From positions 62,001 through 126,000 of the forward strand of contig NZ_JAATEO010000004.1 in the NCBI RefSeq assembly GCF_012034245.1: DNA of 64,000 nucleotides. The letters are read 5' to 3'. The notes under the pieces were generated by a model. That model did not search any database, had not been told where the DNA came from, and saw only the letters and a list, made by a program, of their open reading frames with translations. The first letter of the stretch is position 1. Each line of letters starts with the position of its first letter. This DNA comes from Micromonospora thermarum (GTDB lineage: Bacteria; Actinomycetota; Actinomycetes; Mycobacteriales; Micromonosporaceae). The position numbers and the translations under genes were made by a program. Shown here in pieces: positions 9,555 to 19,428 of this stretch.

Positions 9555-9644
9555 TCGACCCACCCCCTCGTGTCACGTCGTCACTGCACCGACGCTGGCA
9601 CAACACCAGCCGCACCGCGACTGTTCCCCGCTGGGAATCGCACG

Positions 9645-10406
9645 TCAGACCGACCGGGCGGCGGCGAGGTCCCAGGCGCGGACACCGCCCACGATGCCGG
9701 CCGTGTTCGGCACCACCACCACGTCGTCGCCCATCCGGGCCAGCTGCTCAGGGCGGATCAACCGGGAGTTGCCCCCGCCCAGGTAGAGCCGGTCCCACCG
9801 GAACACCGGCCGCAACCCCTCCACCACCTGCCGCACCCGGCGCGACCAGAAGGCGTCCCCGAGCCGGCGCCGCTCGACCTCGCCGACGTACGTGTCGTAC
9901 GTCGTGCCCCAGCGCACCGGGGCGTGGGACAGCTCCAGGTGCGGGGCGAGCACGCCCCCGTCGAAGAGGGCGCTGCCCAGCCCCGTGCCGAGCGTCAGCA
10001 CCAGCTCGCAACCGGTGCCGGCGACCACGCCGGCCCCGTGCACCTCGGCGTCGTTGAGCACCAGCGCCGGCACCCCGAAGGCGTCGGCGAGGGCGCTGCG
10101 CGCGTCGTACCCCGACCACTCGGCGACCAGGTTGGGATCCACCCGGCTGCGGGGGCCGGAACGGGTGACGTAGTGCGGCGTGGCCACCACCACCCCGTGC
10201 CGGATCATGCCGGGCATGCCCACGGTCAGGCGGTCCGCCGGCGGCAGCTGCGACCCCAGGTCGTGCAGCGTCTTGACGAAGAGCGCGGGCGGCAGCGGGT
10301 ACGGCGTCGGCACGCGCACCGGCCGCGCCCGCATCGTCCCGGCGGCGTCGAGGACGGACGCCTTGAGCCCGCCGCCGCCGCAGTCGATCGCGAGAGTGGT
10401 CACCAC
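9645..10406 (-). CDS. ROK family kinase, similar to polyphosphate glucokinase
   Basis: The protein (253 residues from the GTG at 10406; the GTG at 10403 is equally possible) has a phosphate-1 loop DCGGGGLKAS (8-17), the catalytic Asp119 in LNDAEVHG, a second glycine loop LTLGTGLGSALF and a LELSH segment that corresponds to the LELGH motif of actinobacterial polyphosphate/ATP glucokinases. It lacks the N-terminal HTH of ROK repressors. A sugar kinase role is likely; polyphosphate use is an inference from the resemblance. Length is normal for the group. No ribosome binding site of quality is visible before either start. Confidence 0.75.
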   Translation of the reverse strand: MVTTLAIDCGGGGLKASVLDAAGTMRARPVRVPTPYPLPPALFVKTLHDLGSQLPPADRLTVGMPGMIRHGVVVATPHYVTRSGPRSRVDPNLVAEWSGYDARSALADAFGVPALVLNDAEVHGAGVVAGTGCELVLTLGTGLGSALFDGGVLAPHLELSHAPVRWGTTYDTYVGEVERRRLGDAFWSRRVRQVVEGLRPVFRWDRLYLGGGNSRLIRPEQLARMGDDVVVVPNTAGIVGGVRAWDLAAARSV

Positions 10407-10498
10407 GCCGAGAAGTGTGCCCGGTCCGCGCCGGACCACCCTCGCCGATCATGCGTTTTTGGCCCGCGATATGCCGCTTTTGCGAGCTAATGTCCGGA

Positions 10499-10518
10499 CA
10501 GGAAGTGCAAGATCGCGG
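10499..10518. repeat. Intergenic element family R1, half copy
   Basis: These 20 bases are the exact reverse complement of 7951-7970, the left end of the palindromic element near 8 kb. No matching left arm is obvious upstream, so this looks like a decayed or partial copy. It lies between the divergent ROK and ABC-F genes. Confidence 0.6.
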
Positions 10519-10550
10519 GAGCGGTGGGGGCCGGATAGGGTTGCGGGCTG

Positions 10551-12188
<1,638 letters not shown>

Positions 12189-12226
12189 TCCGTGCCGACC
12201 CGGTCGCGCCGGGTGAGAATGAGCGC

Positions 12227-12544
12227 ATGCTCAAGTGGGAGTACGCGCTGCTGGTCCGCCGTCGGCAGGCGGCCACCAACGACATCGGCTGGGAGGTCGT
12301 CTTCGTCTGGTACGGCCCGGACGGCTCGATGGTCGACGTCACCCCGTACGGGGACACCGCGCTGGCCCACCTGAACCGGGCCGGTGACCAGGGCTGGGAA
12401 CTCGTCGCGATGAGCGAGGACCCGTCCCTGCCCGGCAACAACGAACTCCACCGCTACCACCTGAAGCGGCCCAAACCCGCCGCTCCCCAGCCACGCCAGC
12501 GGATGCGTACGGTGGGCCGCCCCCGCCGCACCCTCTCCGGCTAA
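12227..12544 (+). CDS. DUF4177-like small protein
   Basis: This 105-residue protein has a KWEYALLV beta-strand start and a HLNRAGDQGWELVAM segment, the pattern of DUF4177-like alpha/beta proteins in which a helix ends in GWELV before a final strand. A basic Pro/Arg-rich tail of about 30 residues follows. Function is unknown. The start is the ATG at 12227, just downstream of the ABC-F gene; the 38-base gap suggests co-transcription. No strong ribosome binding site is seen. Confidence that it is a gene rests on codon-position bias and the domain resemblance. Confidence 0.7.
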   Translation: MLKWEYALLVRRRQAATNDIGWEVVFVWYGPDGSMVDVTPYGDTALAHLNRAGDQGWELVAMSEDPSLPGNNELHRYHLKRPKPAAPQPRQRMRTVGRPRRTLSG

Positions 12545-12605
12545 CCTCCGAGAGGTGGGGCATACCGGGCGGGGATGTGGGTAACGGGCGGCCGGAGGTG
12601 GGCCG

Positions 12606-13331
12606 ATGGTCGCGCTGGCACTGACCCCGCCCTCGGCCGAGCGGCTGCGGGCGGTCGACGAGTTCCTCGCCGAAGCCTGGACGGACCAGGCCCGGCATGA
12701 CGACCGCCTGCGGGACCTCGCCGTCGAGGTGCGCTTCGACCGGGGGGTGGCTCACCTGACCGGGGAGGTCGGCGAGCCGGACGACCTGCGTCTGGTGCGG
12801 GATCGCGTCGGCCGGCTCGCCGGGGTCCTGGCCGTCTGGTGCCGGGTCCGCGTCGGCGGACGGGATCCCGTCGTGGTGGACCTGGGCTGCGGGGCGACCA
12901 AGCAGTGGCCCGGCAACCTGGGGCTGGACATCTTCCCGGCATCCGGCGTGGACGTGGTCGCGGACCTGTCGGGCACCCTGCCGCTGGCCGACGACTCGGT
13001 GGACGTGCTCTTCACCGTCCACATCCTGGAGCACCTGATCGACTTCCTGCCGCTGGTCGACGAGGCGCACCGGGTGCTGCGGCCGGGGGGCGTCCTGCAC
13101 GTGATGAGCCCCTGGTGGGGGCACGTCAACGCGGTCGCCGATCCCACCCACGTCCGGCTCCTCGACGTCCAGACCATCAAGGGCATCTGCATGCAGCGCC
13201 CACCGGGCACCCCGCGCTGGTATCCGCTGCACGCCGGCTGCGACGGCGCCAGCATCTTCGCCGACCTGACCCCGCTCCCACCCGACGCCGACGGCCCATC
13301 CCCGTCCCACCTGGCCCGCTTCTTCGCCTAA
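12606..13331 (+). CDS. BON-like domain fused to SAM-dependent methyltransferase
   Basis: GGAGGTGGG precedes the ATG at 12606. Of 241 residues, 1-85 look like a BON fold (helix RLRAVDEFLAEAW, then VEVRFDRGVAHLTGEV and DLRLVRDRVGRLAGVLAVWCRVRV). Residues 88-200 form a compact class I methyltransferase: VVDLGCGATKQ (91-100), LGLDIFP (acidic Asp108), LSGTLPLADDSVDVLFTVHILEHL and a VLRPGG turn. BON modules usually bind membranes or ligands and mostly occur in secreted proteins, but no signal peptide is present here. The fusion suggests that the enzyme is guided to a surface or partner. Substrate is unknown. Confidence 0.75.
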   Translation: MVALALTPPSAERLRAVDEFLAEAWTDQARHDDRLRDLAVEVRFDRGVAHLTGEVGEPDDLRLVRDRVGRLAGVLAVWCRVRVGGRDPVVVDLGCGATKQWPGNLGLDIFPASGVDVVADLSGTLPLADDSVDVLFTVHILEHLIDFLPLVDEAHRVLRPGGVLHVMSPWWGHVNAVADPTHVRLLDVQTIKGICMQRPPGTPRWYPLHAGCDGASIFADLTPLPPDADGPSPSHLARFFA

Positions 13332-13370
13332 CCCCCTCCGCATCCCGCCGGCCCCCACCCGCGTCGGGTC

Positions 13371-13425
13371 GATCATGGAGTTAGCGGGTGAGTTGGAGAT
13401 CAATCCACCCGCTAACTCCATGATC
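13371..13425. repeat. Interspersed hairpin repeat family R2, copy A
   Basis: Perfect 20-bp arms (13371-13390 and 13406-13425) enclose a 15-base loop that contains GGAGATCAA. It lies between the convergent BON-methyltransferase and LacI genes. Related copies lie at 24835-24895 and 42271-42325, again between convergent genes, so a bidirectional terminator role is likely. Confidence 0.85.
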
Positions 13426-13436
13426 AACCAGGACAG

Positions 13437-13493
13437 GCGGGGCCGGGCGGGGTGGGCCGGGGCCCGGGGGGGGTAACGGGCGGGGGGCGGGGG
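13437..13493. other. G-run tract next to repeat copy A
   Basis: The + strand is almost only G with single interruptions, including a run of eight G (13466-13473), up to the last codon of the LacI gene. It could form G-quadruplexes on the + strand. A similar tract follows repeat copy C at 42 kb. Confidence 0.6.
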
Positions 13494-14501
13494 TTAGGCC
13501 GGGGTGGTGGATTCGCGGGGGATCAGGGTCCAGGGGGCGGGGAGTTCTCGTGGGGGGGCCGTGCGGTCGCCTCCCAGGCGGTTGGCGAGGAGGTCGACGG
13601 CCAGCCGGGCGATGCGTTCCTTGTCCGGGGCGATGGTGGTCAGGGTGGGGACCGAGAAGCGGCCGTCCTCGATGTCGTCGAAGCCGGCCACCGCGACGTC
13701 CTCGGGCACGCGCAGACCGGCCTCGTGCAGGGCACGCAGGGCGCCGAGGGCGAGGGTGTCGTTGAAACAGAAGACGGCGTCGGGGCGTACCCCCGAGGCC
13801 AACAGCGACCGCATCGCGGCCGCGCCCTCCGCGCGGTGCCAGGCCGGCGCGGAGGCCACCAGCGACTCGTCGTACGCGATGCCGGCGTCGGCGAGCGCGG
13901 CGGCGTAGCCGGCGAGCCGGAGCCGGGCGCTGGCGCCCTCGGGGGTGCGCTGCGACCCGATCGCGGCGACCCGGCGGCGGCCGAGCCCGATGAGGTGGGC
14001 GGTCATCTCCCGGGCGGCGGCCACGTTGTCGATCCCCACGTGGTCGGCGGGGCCGTGGTCGACCCGCTCACCGAGCAGCACCATCGGGGTGCCGTCGAGG
14101 CCGGCCAGGTCGTCGGCGGTGAGCGCGAGGGGGCTGAAGATCAGACCGTCGATCATGTGGTCGCCGATGCCCGCGGCGGCGACCCGTTCCTGCTCCCGGC
14201 CGCCGCCGGTCTGGTCGATCAGGACCGTCCAGCCGTGCTCGGCGGCGGCGGTGACGACGTGCCGGGCCAGTTCGGCGAAGTACGGGATGTCCAGCTCGGG
14301 CACGGCCAGGGCGATCACCCCGGTGCGCCCCTTGCGCAGGTTACGGGCGGACAGGTTGGGCCGGTAGTTGAGCTCGGCGATCGCCTCCTCGACCCGCGCC
14401 CGGGTGTCCGGCCGGACGTGCACGTAGCCGTTGACGACGTTGGAGACGGTCTTCACCGACACGCCGGCGCGCTCCGCCACGTCCTTGAGCCTGTGCCGCA
14501 C
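13494..14501 (-). CDS. LacI family transcriptional repressor of the arabinan locus
   Basis: I start it at the GTG at 14501, preceded by GGGAGGA at 5-6 bases, giving 335 residues. The N-terminal HTH (about 5-24, VAERAGVSVKTVSNVVNG) and hinge helix (PNLSARNLRKG) are typical, followed by a periplasmic-binding-protein-like effector domain with the GFDDIEDG and PTLTTI landmarks of the family. It is divergent from the GH51 gene, and two CAACGTTG palindromes lie in the shared promoter region, the expected operator form for LacI proteins. It should repress the arabinofuranosidase and transporter genes until an arabinose-containing sugar binds. Confidence 0.9.
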   Translation of the reverse strand: MRHRLKDVAERAGVSVKTVSNVVNGYVHVRPDTRARVEEAIAELNYRPNLSARNLRKGRTGVIALAVPELDIPYFAELARHVVTAAAEHGWTVLIDQTGGGREQERVAAAGIGDHMIDGLIFSPLALTADDLAGLDGTPMVLLGERVDHGPADHVGIDNVAAAREMTAHLIGLGRRRVAAIGSQRTPEGASARLRLAGYAAALADAGIAYDESLVASAPAWHRAEGAAAMRSLLASGVRPDAVFCFNDTLALGALRALHEAGLRVPEDVAVAGFDDIEDGRFSVPTLTTIAPDKERIARLAVDLLANRLGGDRTAPPRELPAPWTLIPRESTTPA

Positions 14502-14561
14502 TGCTTCCTCCCGCGAGACGCTGGCCCGCACTCTACCGCGTCACGGGCGGGTCACGACCTC

Positions 14562-14591
14562 TTTACAACGTTGCTTACAACGTTGTAGAAA
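14562..14591 (+). promoter_or_regulatory. Promoter with tandem LacI-type operators
   Basis: TTTACA (14562-14567) and TAGAAA (14586-14591) are separated by 18 bases. The palindrome CAACGTTG occurs at 14566-14573 and again at 14578-14585, a 12-base phase, so both sites occupy the promoter spacer. A repressor bound there would block the GH51 promoter. The central CG step is characteristic of LacI-family operators. Confidence 0.7.
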
Positions 14592-14649
14592 GCGAGCGGA
14601 ACGGGTGACCCGGGTCACCCGGCTCGGCGACAGGAAAGGTGGCACCCCC

Positions 14650-16167
14650 TTGCGGACCGCGCAGCTCACGATCGACCCGGCCTTCACCATCGGCCCGGCG
14701 GACCGCCGGCTCTTCGGCTCCTTCGTCGAGCACATGGGCCGCTGCGTGTACGGCGGGGTTTACGAGCCCGGCCACCCCACCGCCGACGGACGGGGGCTGC
14801 GCGGCGACGTGCTGGCACTGACCCGGGAGCTGGGCGTCTCCGTGGTCCGCTACCCCGGCGGCAACTTCGTCTCCGGCTACCGCTGGGAGGACGGCGTCGG
14901 CCCGGTCGGTGACCGGCCGCGCCGGCTCGACCTGGCCTGGAAGACGATCGAGACCAACGCGTTCGGGCTGGACGAGTTCATGACCTGGGCGGCCGAGGCG
15001 GGCGTCGAGCCGATGATGGCGGTCAACCTCGGCACCCGGGGCGTGCGGGAGGCGCTCGACCTGCTGGAGTACGCGAACCACCCGGGCGGCACCCAGCTGT
15101 CGGACCTGCGCCGCAAGCACGGCGCCGAGGAGCCGTACGGGGTGCGGCTCTGGTGCCTCGGCAACGAGCTGGACGGGCCGTGGCAGGTGGGCCACAAGAC
15201 CGCCGACGAGTACGGCCGCCTCGCCGCCGAGACCGCCCGCGCGATGAAGATGATCGACCCGTCGATCAGCCTGGTGGCCTGCGGCAGCTCCAACCGGCGG
15301 ATGCCGACCTTCGCCTCCTGGGAGGCGACCGTGCTGGAGCACACGTACGAGCACGTCGACTACATCTCGGCGCACACCTACTACGACCCGTCCGACGGGG
15401 ACCGGGCGAGCATCCTCGCCTCCGCCGTCGACATGGACAACTTCATCCGCGACGTGGTGGCCACCGCCGACCACGTGGCGGCGAAGCAGCGCCACCGGCG
15501 CAAGCTCAGGATCTCCTTCGACGAGTGGAACGTCTGGTACGAGTCCCGCCTCCAGGCCGACCTCGACCGGCGCGGCTGGGTCGAGGCCCCGGCACTGATC
15601 GAGGACGACTTCACCGCCGTCGACGCGGTGGTGGTCGGCGACCTGCTGATCACCCTGCTCCGGCACGCCGACCGGGTGGGCGTCGCCTGCCAGGCCCAGC
15701 TCGCCAACGTGATCGCCCCGATCCGGACGCGCACCGGCGGGCCCGCCTGGCGGCAGAGCATCTTCCACCCCTTCGCGCTGACCGCCCGGTACGCCCGCGG
15801 CACCGTGCTGCGGACCGAGCCGGTCTCGCCCACGTACGAGACGAAGAAGTACGGCGAGGTCCCGGTGCTGGACACGGTCGCCGTGCACGACGAGGAGACC
15901 GGGGTCCTCACGGTCTTCGCGGTGAACCGGGGCGAGACCGACCTGCCCCTGGACCTGGACCTGCGCGGGCTGCCCGGCCTGCGCGGGCTGGCCCACACGA
16001 GCCTCGCCGCCGGGGACGACCCGACGGCGACGAACACCGAGGCGGAGCCCGAGCGGGTCACGCCCCGGGAGATGAACACCCCCACCACCGACGGCGGCCG
16101 GTCCTCCGTGCTGCTGCCGGCTGTGTCCTGGAACGTGCTGCGCTTCGCCCCCACCGGCGATGTCTGA
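14650..16167 (+). CDS. GH51 alpha-L-arabinofuranosidase
   Basis: The 505-residue protein (TTG start at 14650, AAAGGTGG upstream) has the GH51 architecture: a TIM barrel with acid/base Glu173 in CLGNELDGPW and nucleophile Glu292 in SFDEWNVWY, then a C-terminal beta-sandwich. Family members remove terminal arabinofuranosyl units from arabinan, arabinoxylan and arabinogalactan fragments. No signal peptide is present, so it acts in the cytoplasm on imported oligosaccharides. The following binding protein, permeases and GH43 lipoprotein support this. Length is normal. A GTG 45 bases upstream is a less likely start. Confidence 0.93.
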   Translation: MRTAQLTIDPAFTIGPADRRLFGSFVEHMGRCVYGGVYEPGHPTADGRGLRGDVLALTRELGVSVVRYPGGNFVSGYRWEDGVGPVGDRPRRLDLAWKTIETNAFGLDEFMTWAAEAGVEPMMAVNLGTRGVREALDLLEYANHPGGTQLSDLRRKHGAEEPYGVRLWCLGNELDGPWQVGHKTADEYGRLAAETARAMKMIDPSISLVACGSSNRRMPTFASWEATVLEHTYEHVDYISAHTYYDPSDGDRASILASAVDMDNFIRDVVATADHVAAKQRHRRKLRISFDEWNVWYESRLQADLDRRGWVEAPALIEDDFTAVDAVVVGDLLITLLRHADRVGVACQAQLANVIAPIRTRTGGPAWRQSIFHPFALTARYARGTVLRTEPVSPTYETKKYGEVPVLDTVAVHDEETGVLTVFAVNRGETDLPLDLDLRGLPGLRGLAHTSLAAGDDPTATNTEAEPERVTPREMNTPTTDGGRSSVLLPAVSWNVLRFAPTGDV

Positions 16168-16220
16168 GCACCGGCTCTGACCAGGCAGAATTCATCCCGT
16201 CCCCCAAGGAGTTGAACAGC

Positions 16221-17546
16221 ATGATCCACAACGAGATGAGCCGGAGGCGGCTGCTCGGGCTCGGCCTCGGGCTCGGCGCCGCGGCGTCGCTGACCCTGGC
16301 CGGCTGCGGCGGTGGCGACGACGCCGGGCCGGCGGCCGGCAACGGCGGCAAGGAGTACACCGGCCCGAAGGTGGACCTGAAGCTGTGGAACGGGTTCACC
16401 GGCGGTGACGGCGACATCTTCAAGACGCTGGTGAACCAGTTCAACACCGAGCACCAGAACATCGCGGTGACGATCGCCACGTACCAGTGGGACGACTACT
16501 ACAACAAGCTCCCCGGCGCGGCGTCGAGCGGCAACGGACCGGACATCGCGGTCATGCACATGGACCAGCTCGCCACGTTCGCCGCCCGCGGCGTCATCAC
16601 CGAGCTGGACGACGTGGCGAAGACTCTGGAACTGACCGAGGGCGACTTCGCCCCGACCGTCTGGAAAGGCGGGCTCTACAACAACAAGCGGTACGGCATC
16701 CCGCTGGACATGCACCCGCTCGGCTTTTACTACAACAAGGGGGTCATGCAGAAGGCCGGCCTGGACCCGAACAAGCCGCCGACCACCCGCGCCGAGTACG
16801 AGGCGGCGCTGACCGAGCTGAAGAAGTCGGGCGTGCAGGGCTTCTGGGTGAGCCCCTTCCAGTTCACCGGCGGCATGACCTTCTACTCGCTGCTGCACCA
16901 GTGGGGCGGCAGCGTCTTCGACGGCGAGGCGCGCACCGCCACCTTCAACTCGGAGCCCGCGGTCGAGGCCGCCACCTGGCTGATCGACATGATCAAGCAG
17001 GGCCACTCCCCGGCCAACGTCGGCCAGGACGCGGACTACCTCGCGTTCAAGAGCGGCAGGAACGCGTTCAACTGGAACGGCATCTGGCAGATCAACGACC
17101 TGAAGAAGAGCCCGGAGATCCAGTGGGGCGTGGCGCCGCTGCCGCAGATCGGCTCCCAGCCGGCGGCGTGGGCCAACTCCCACAACTTCACCATCGTCAA
17201 GGGCCGCGCCAACGACGCCAACAAGGTCTCCGCGTCGAAGGTCTTCATCAACTGGCTCAGCCAGCACTCCCTCGACTGGGCCAAGGGCGGCCAGGTGCCG
17301 GCCCGGAAGGCGGTCCGGGAGAGCGGCGAGTTCACGGCGCTGACCGAGGTCAACGCCCTGGCCCCGGAGCTGGAGTACGCGGCGTTCCCGCCGGCGGCCC
17401 CCGGCCTGGGCGAGGTCATGACCACCTTCTACAACTCGTTCAACGAGGCGGTGCTGGGCAAGAAGTCGGCCAAGCAGGCGCTGGACGACGGGGTGGCCAA
17501 GGCCAACAAGCAGCTCGAGGACAACCGCAAGAAGTACGGGAGCTGA
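16221..17546 (+). CDS. Sugar ABC transporter substrate-binding lipoprotein
   Basis: AAGGAG lies 10 bases before the ATG. The 441-residue protein starts with a twin-arginine-like SRRRLLG, a hydrophobic stretch and lipobox LAGC with Cys29, then a family 1 extracellular solute-binding fold with WNGFTGGDG near the N-terminus and clusters of aromatic residues (TYQWDDYYNK, WNGIWQ) that usually line a sugar site. It is the external receptor for the two permeases that follow. Location in the operon points to arabino-oligosaccharides. The Tat-type signal suggests export in the folded state, common for actinobacterial sugar-binding lipoproteins. Confidence 0.93.
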   Translation: MIHNEMSRRRLLGLGLGLGAAASLTLAGCGGGDDAGPAAGNGGKEYTGPKVDLKLWNGFTGGDGDIFKTLVNQFNTEHQNIAVTIATYQWDDYYNKLPGAASSGNGPDIAVMHMDQLATFAARGVITELDDVAKTLELTEGDFAPTVWKGGLYNNKRYGIPLDMHPLGFYYNKGVMQKAGLDPNKPPTTRAEYEAALTELKKSGVQGFWVSPFQFTGGMTFYSLLHQWGGSVFDGEARTATFNSEPAVEAATWLIDMIKQGHSPANVGQDADYLAFKSGRNAFNWNGIWQINDLKKSPEIQWGVAPLPQIGSQPAAWANSHNFTIVKGRANDANKVSASKVFINWLSQHSLDWAKGGQVPARKAVRESGEFTALTEVNALAPELEYAAFPPAAPGLGEVMTTFYNSFNEAVLGKKSAKQALDDGVAKANKQLEDNRKKYGS

Positions 17547-17552
17547 TCCCCT

Positions 17553-18518
17553 GTGGCGGACGTGATCGAGGTCGGGGCGGCGCGTGGTGACGCGCCGCCC
17601 CCGGCGGCCGGCCCCGGCCGGCGGAACGCTCCCGTACGCCGGGCCGGCCGGGCGACGCCGTACCTGTTCCTCGCCCCGTACCTGCTGCTCTTCGGGGTCT
17701 TCGGCCTCCTGCCGATCGTGCTGGGCCTCTGGCTGAGCGTGCACCAGTGGGACTTCCAGCTGCCCAACCGGCCCTTCGTCGGGCTGGACAACTACGCCGA
17801 GCTGTTCTCCAGCGACTCGGCGATCTACGGCGACTGGTGGCAGAGCGTCCGGGCGACGGCGATCTTCACCGTGCTGTCGGTGCCGCTGCTGGTGGTCGTA
17901 CCGCTGGGGCTGGCGCTGCTGCTCAACCACTCGTTCCCCGGCCGCACCTTCTTCCGGGCGGTCTACTTCGCGCCGTACGTGCTGGGTGTGGCGGTCATCG
18001 GCCTGCTCTGGCGGTTCCTGCTCGACGCCAACCTGGGCCTGGTGAACCGGCTCGCGGGCATGGTCGGGCTCCCGTCGGACACCCCGTGGGTGACCAGCAC
18101 CCCGTGGGCCTGGATCTCGCTGGTCGGGGTCACCGTCTGGTGGACCTCCGGCTTCAACGCGGTGATCTACCTGGCCGGCCTCCAGGACGTCCCCGCCGAG
18201 CTGTACGAGGCGGCAAAGGTGGACGGCGCGAACGCCTGGGACCGATTCCGGAACGTCACGCTGCCGGGACTGCGGCCGGTGCTGCTCTTCATCATCACCA
18301 CGACCGTGCTCGCCTCGGCGAACGTGTTCGGCCAGTCGTTCCTGATCACGCAGGGCGCGCCGGGCACCAAGACCCGCACCGTGGTGTGGTTCATCGTCGA
18401 GGAGGGTCTGCGCGACAACGACGCCGGTCGCGCCGCCGCGATGAGCATCGTGTTCGCGCTGATGCTGGCGGTGGTGAGCATCGCCAACTTCCGCCTCTTC
18501 CGCTACCGGGAAGACTGA
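17553..18518 (+). CDS. Sugar ABC transporter permease (MalF-like)
   Basis: This 321-residue protein has six predicted membrane helices and the cytoplasmic EAA loop (EAAKVDGANAWDRFRNVTLP, from residue 219) that docks with the ATPase. The GTG start lies 6 bases after the binding-protein stop. It forms one half of the transmembrane channel with the next gene product. No ATPase gene is present in the locus; in actinobacteria a shared MsiK-type ATPase usually drives such importers. Confidence 0.92.
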   Translation: MADVIEVGAARGDAPPPAAGPGRRNAPVRRAGRATPYLFLAPYLLLFGVFGLLPIVLGLWLSVHQWDFQLPNRPFVGLDNYAELFSSDSAIYGDWWQSVRATAIFTVLSVPLLVVVPLGLALLLNHSFPGRTFFRAVYFAPYVLGVAVIGLLWRFLLDANLGLVNRLAGMVGLPSDTPWVTSTPWAWISLVGVTVWWTSGFNAVIYLAGLQDVPAELYEAAKVDGANAWDRFRNVTLPGLRPVLLFIITTTVLASANVFGQSFLITQGAPGTKTRTVVWFIVEEGLRDNDAGRAAAMSIVFALMLAVVSIANFRLFRYRED

Positions 18519-18528
18519 GGGGGCCGCC

Positions 18529-19428
18529 ATGACGACGTCCACGCCCACCACGCGCGGCCCCGCCCCGGCGGTGACCGACGCGTCGGCGCCCACGCGCGCC
18601 CCCGGGCTCGCGCTGCGCCGGACGGCGCTCTACGCCACCCTGGTGGCCCTGGCCCTGGTCTTCCTCATGCCGCTGGTGTGGATGCTGATCACCTCGCTGA
18701 AAACCTACGCGGGCGCCCAGCAGATCCCGCCGACGTGGCTGCCGGACCCGCTCTCCGGCTACGGGTACGAGCAGATCCTGAACAACACGGCGAACCCGGT
18801 GCTGCGCTGGTTCCTCAACAGCATGGTGGCCGCCACGCTGCACGCGCTGCTCGTGCTGGTGACCGCCTCGATGGCCGCGTACGCCCTGGCCCGGCTGCGG
18901 TTCCGCGGCCGCAAGGTGCTGTTCGCCCTGGTCGTCGGGACGCTGTTCATCCCGCCGACCTCGCTGATCGTCCCGAACTTCCTGATCGTCGACTCGCTGG
19001 GCTGGCTCGACACGCTGACCGTGGTGATCGTCCCCGGTACGGCGAGCGCGTTCGGGGTGTTCTTCCTGCGGCAGTTCTTCCTCTCCCTGCCTCGCGAGCT
19101 GGAGGAGGCCGCCACGCTGGACGGCGCCAGCCAGTGGCAGATCTTCTGGAAGGTCGTGCTCCCGCTCTCCAAGCCGGCGCTGGCCACCCTCGCCGTGCTG
19201 TCGTTCCTCACCAACTGGAACGACTTCCTCTGGCCGATCTACGTGCTGTTCAGCCCGGAGACGCTGACCCTGCCGCCGGGCCTCGGCCTGCTCCAGGGCT
19301 CGTACGTCACCGACTACCCGGTCATCATGGCCGGCGCGGTGCTGGCCAGCGTGCCGGTGCTGATCCTGTTCGTGCTGGCACAGCGGCACATCATCCAGGG
19401 CGTGTCGCGCAGCGGGCTCAAGGGGTGA
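18529..19428 (+). CDS. Carbohydrate ABC transporter permease (MalG-like)
   Basis: The 299-residue protein has six hydrophobic helices and the EAA motif EEAATLDGASQWQIFWKVVLP (from about residue 192). GAGGGGG lies upstream of the ATG. An N-terminal Thr/Pro/Ala-rich segment of about 25 residues precedes the first helix. Its stop overlaps the GTG of the GH43 gene as GTGA, showing that the GH43 enzyme belongs to the same operon. It pairs with the preceding permease. Confidence 0.92.
   Translation: MTTSTPTTRGPAPAVTDASAPTRAPGLALRRTALYATLVALALVFLMPLVWMLITSLKTYAGAQQIPPTWLPDPLSGYGYEQILNNTANPVLRWFLNSMVAATLHALLVLVTASMAAYALARLRFRGRKVLFALVVGTLFIPPTSLIVPNFLIVDSLGWLDTLTVVIVPGTASAFGVFFLRQFFLSLPRELEEAATLDGASQWQIFWKVVLPLSKPALATLAVLSFLTNWNDFLWPIYVLFSPETLTLPPGLGLLQGSYVTDYPVIMAGAVLASVPVLILFVLAQRHIIQGVSRSGLKG

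Noticed and set aside
15381..18593. 1,070-codon minus-strand frame across the arabinan locus
   Set aside because: Shadow of well-supported GH51, binding-protein and permease genes.
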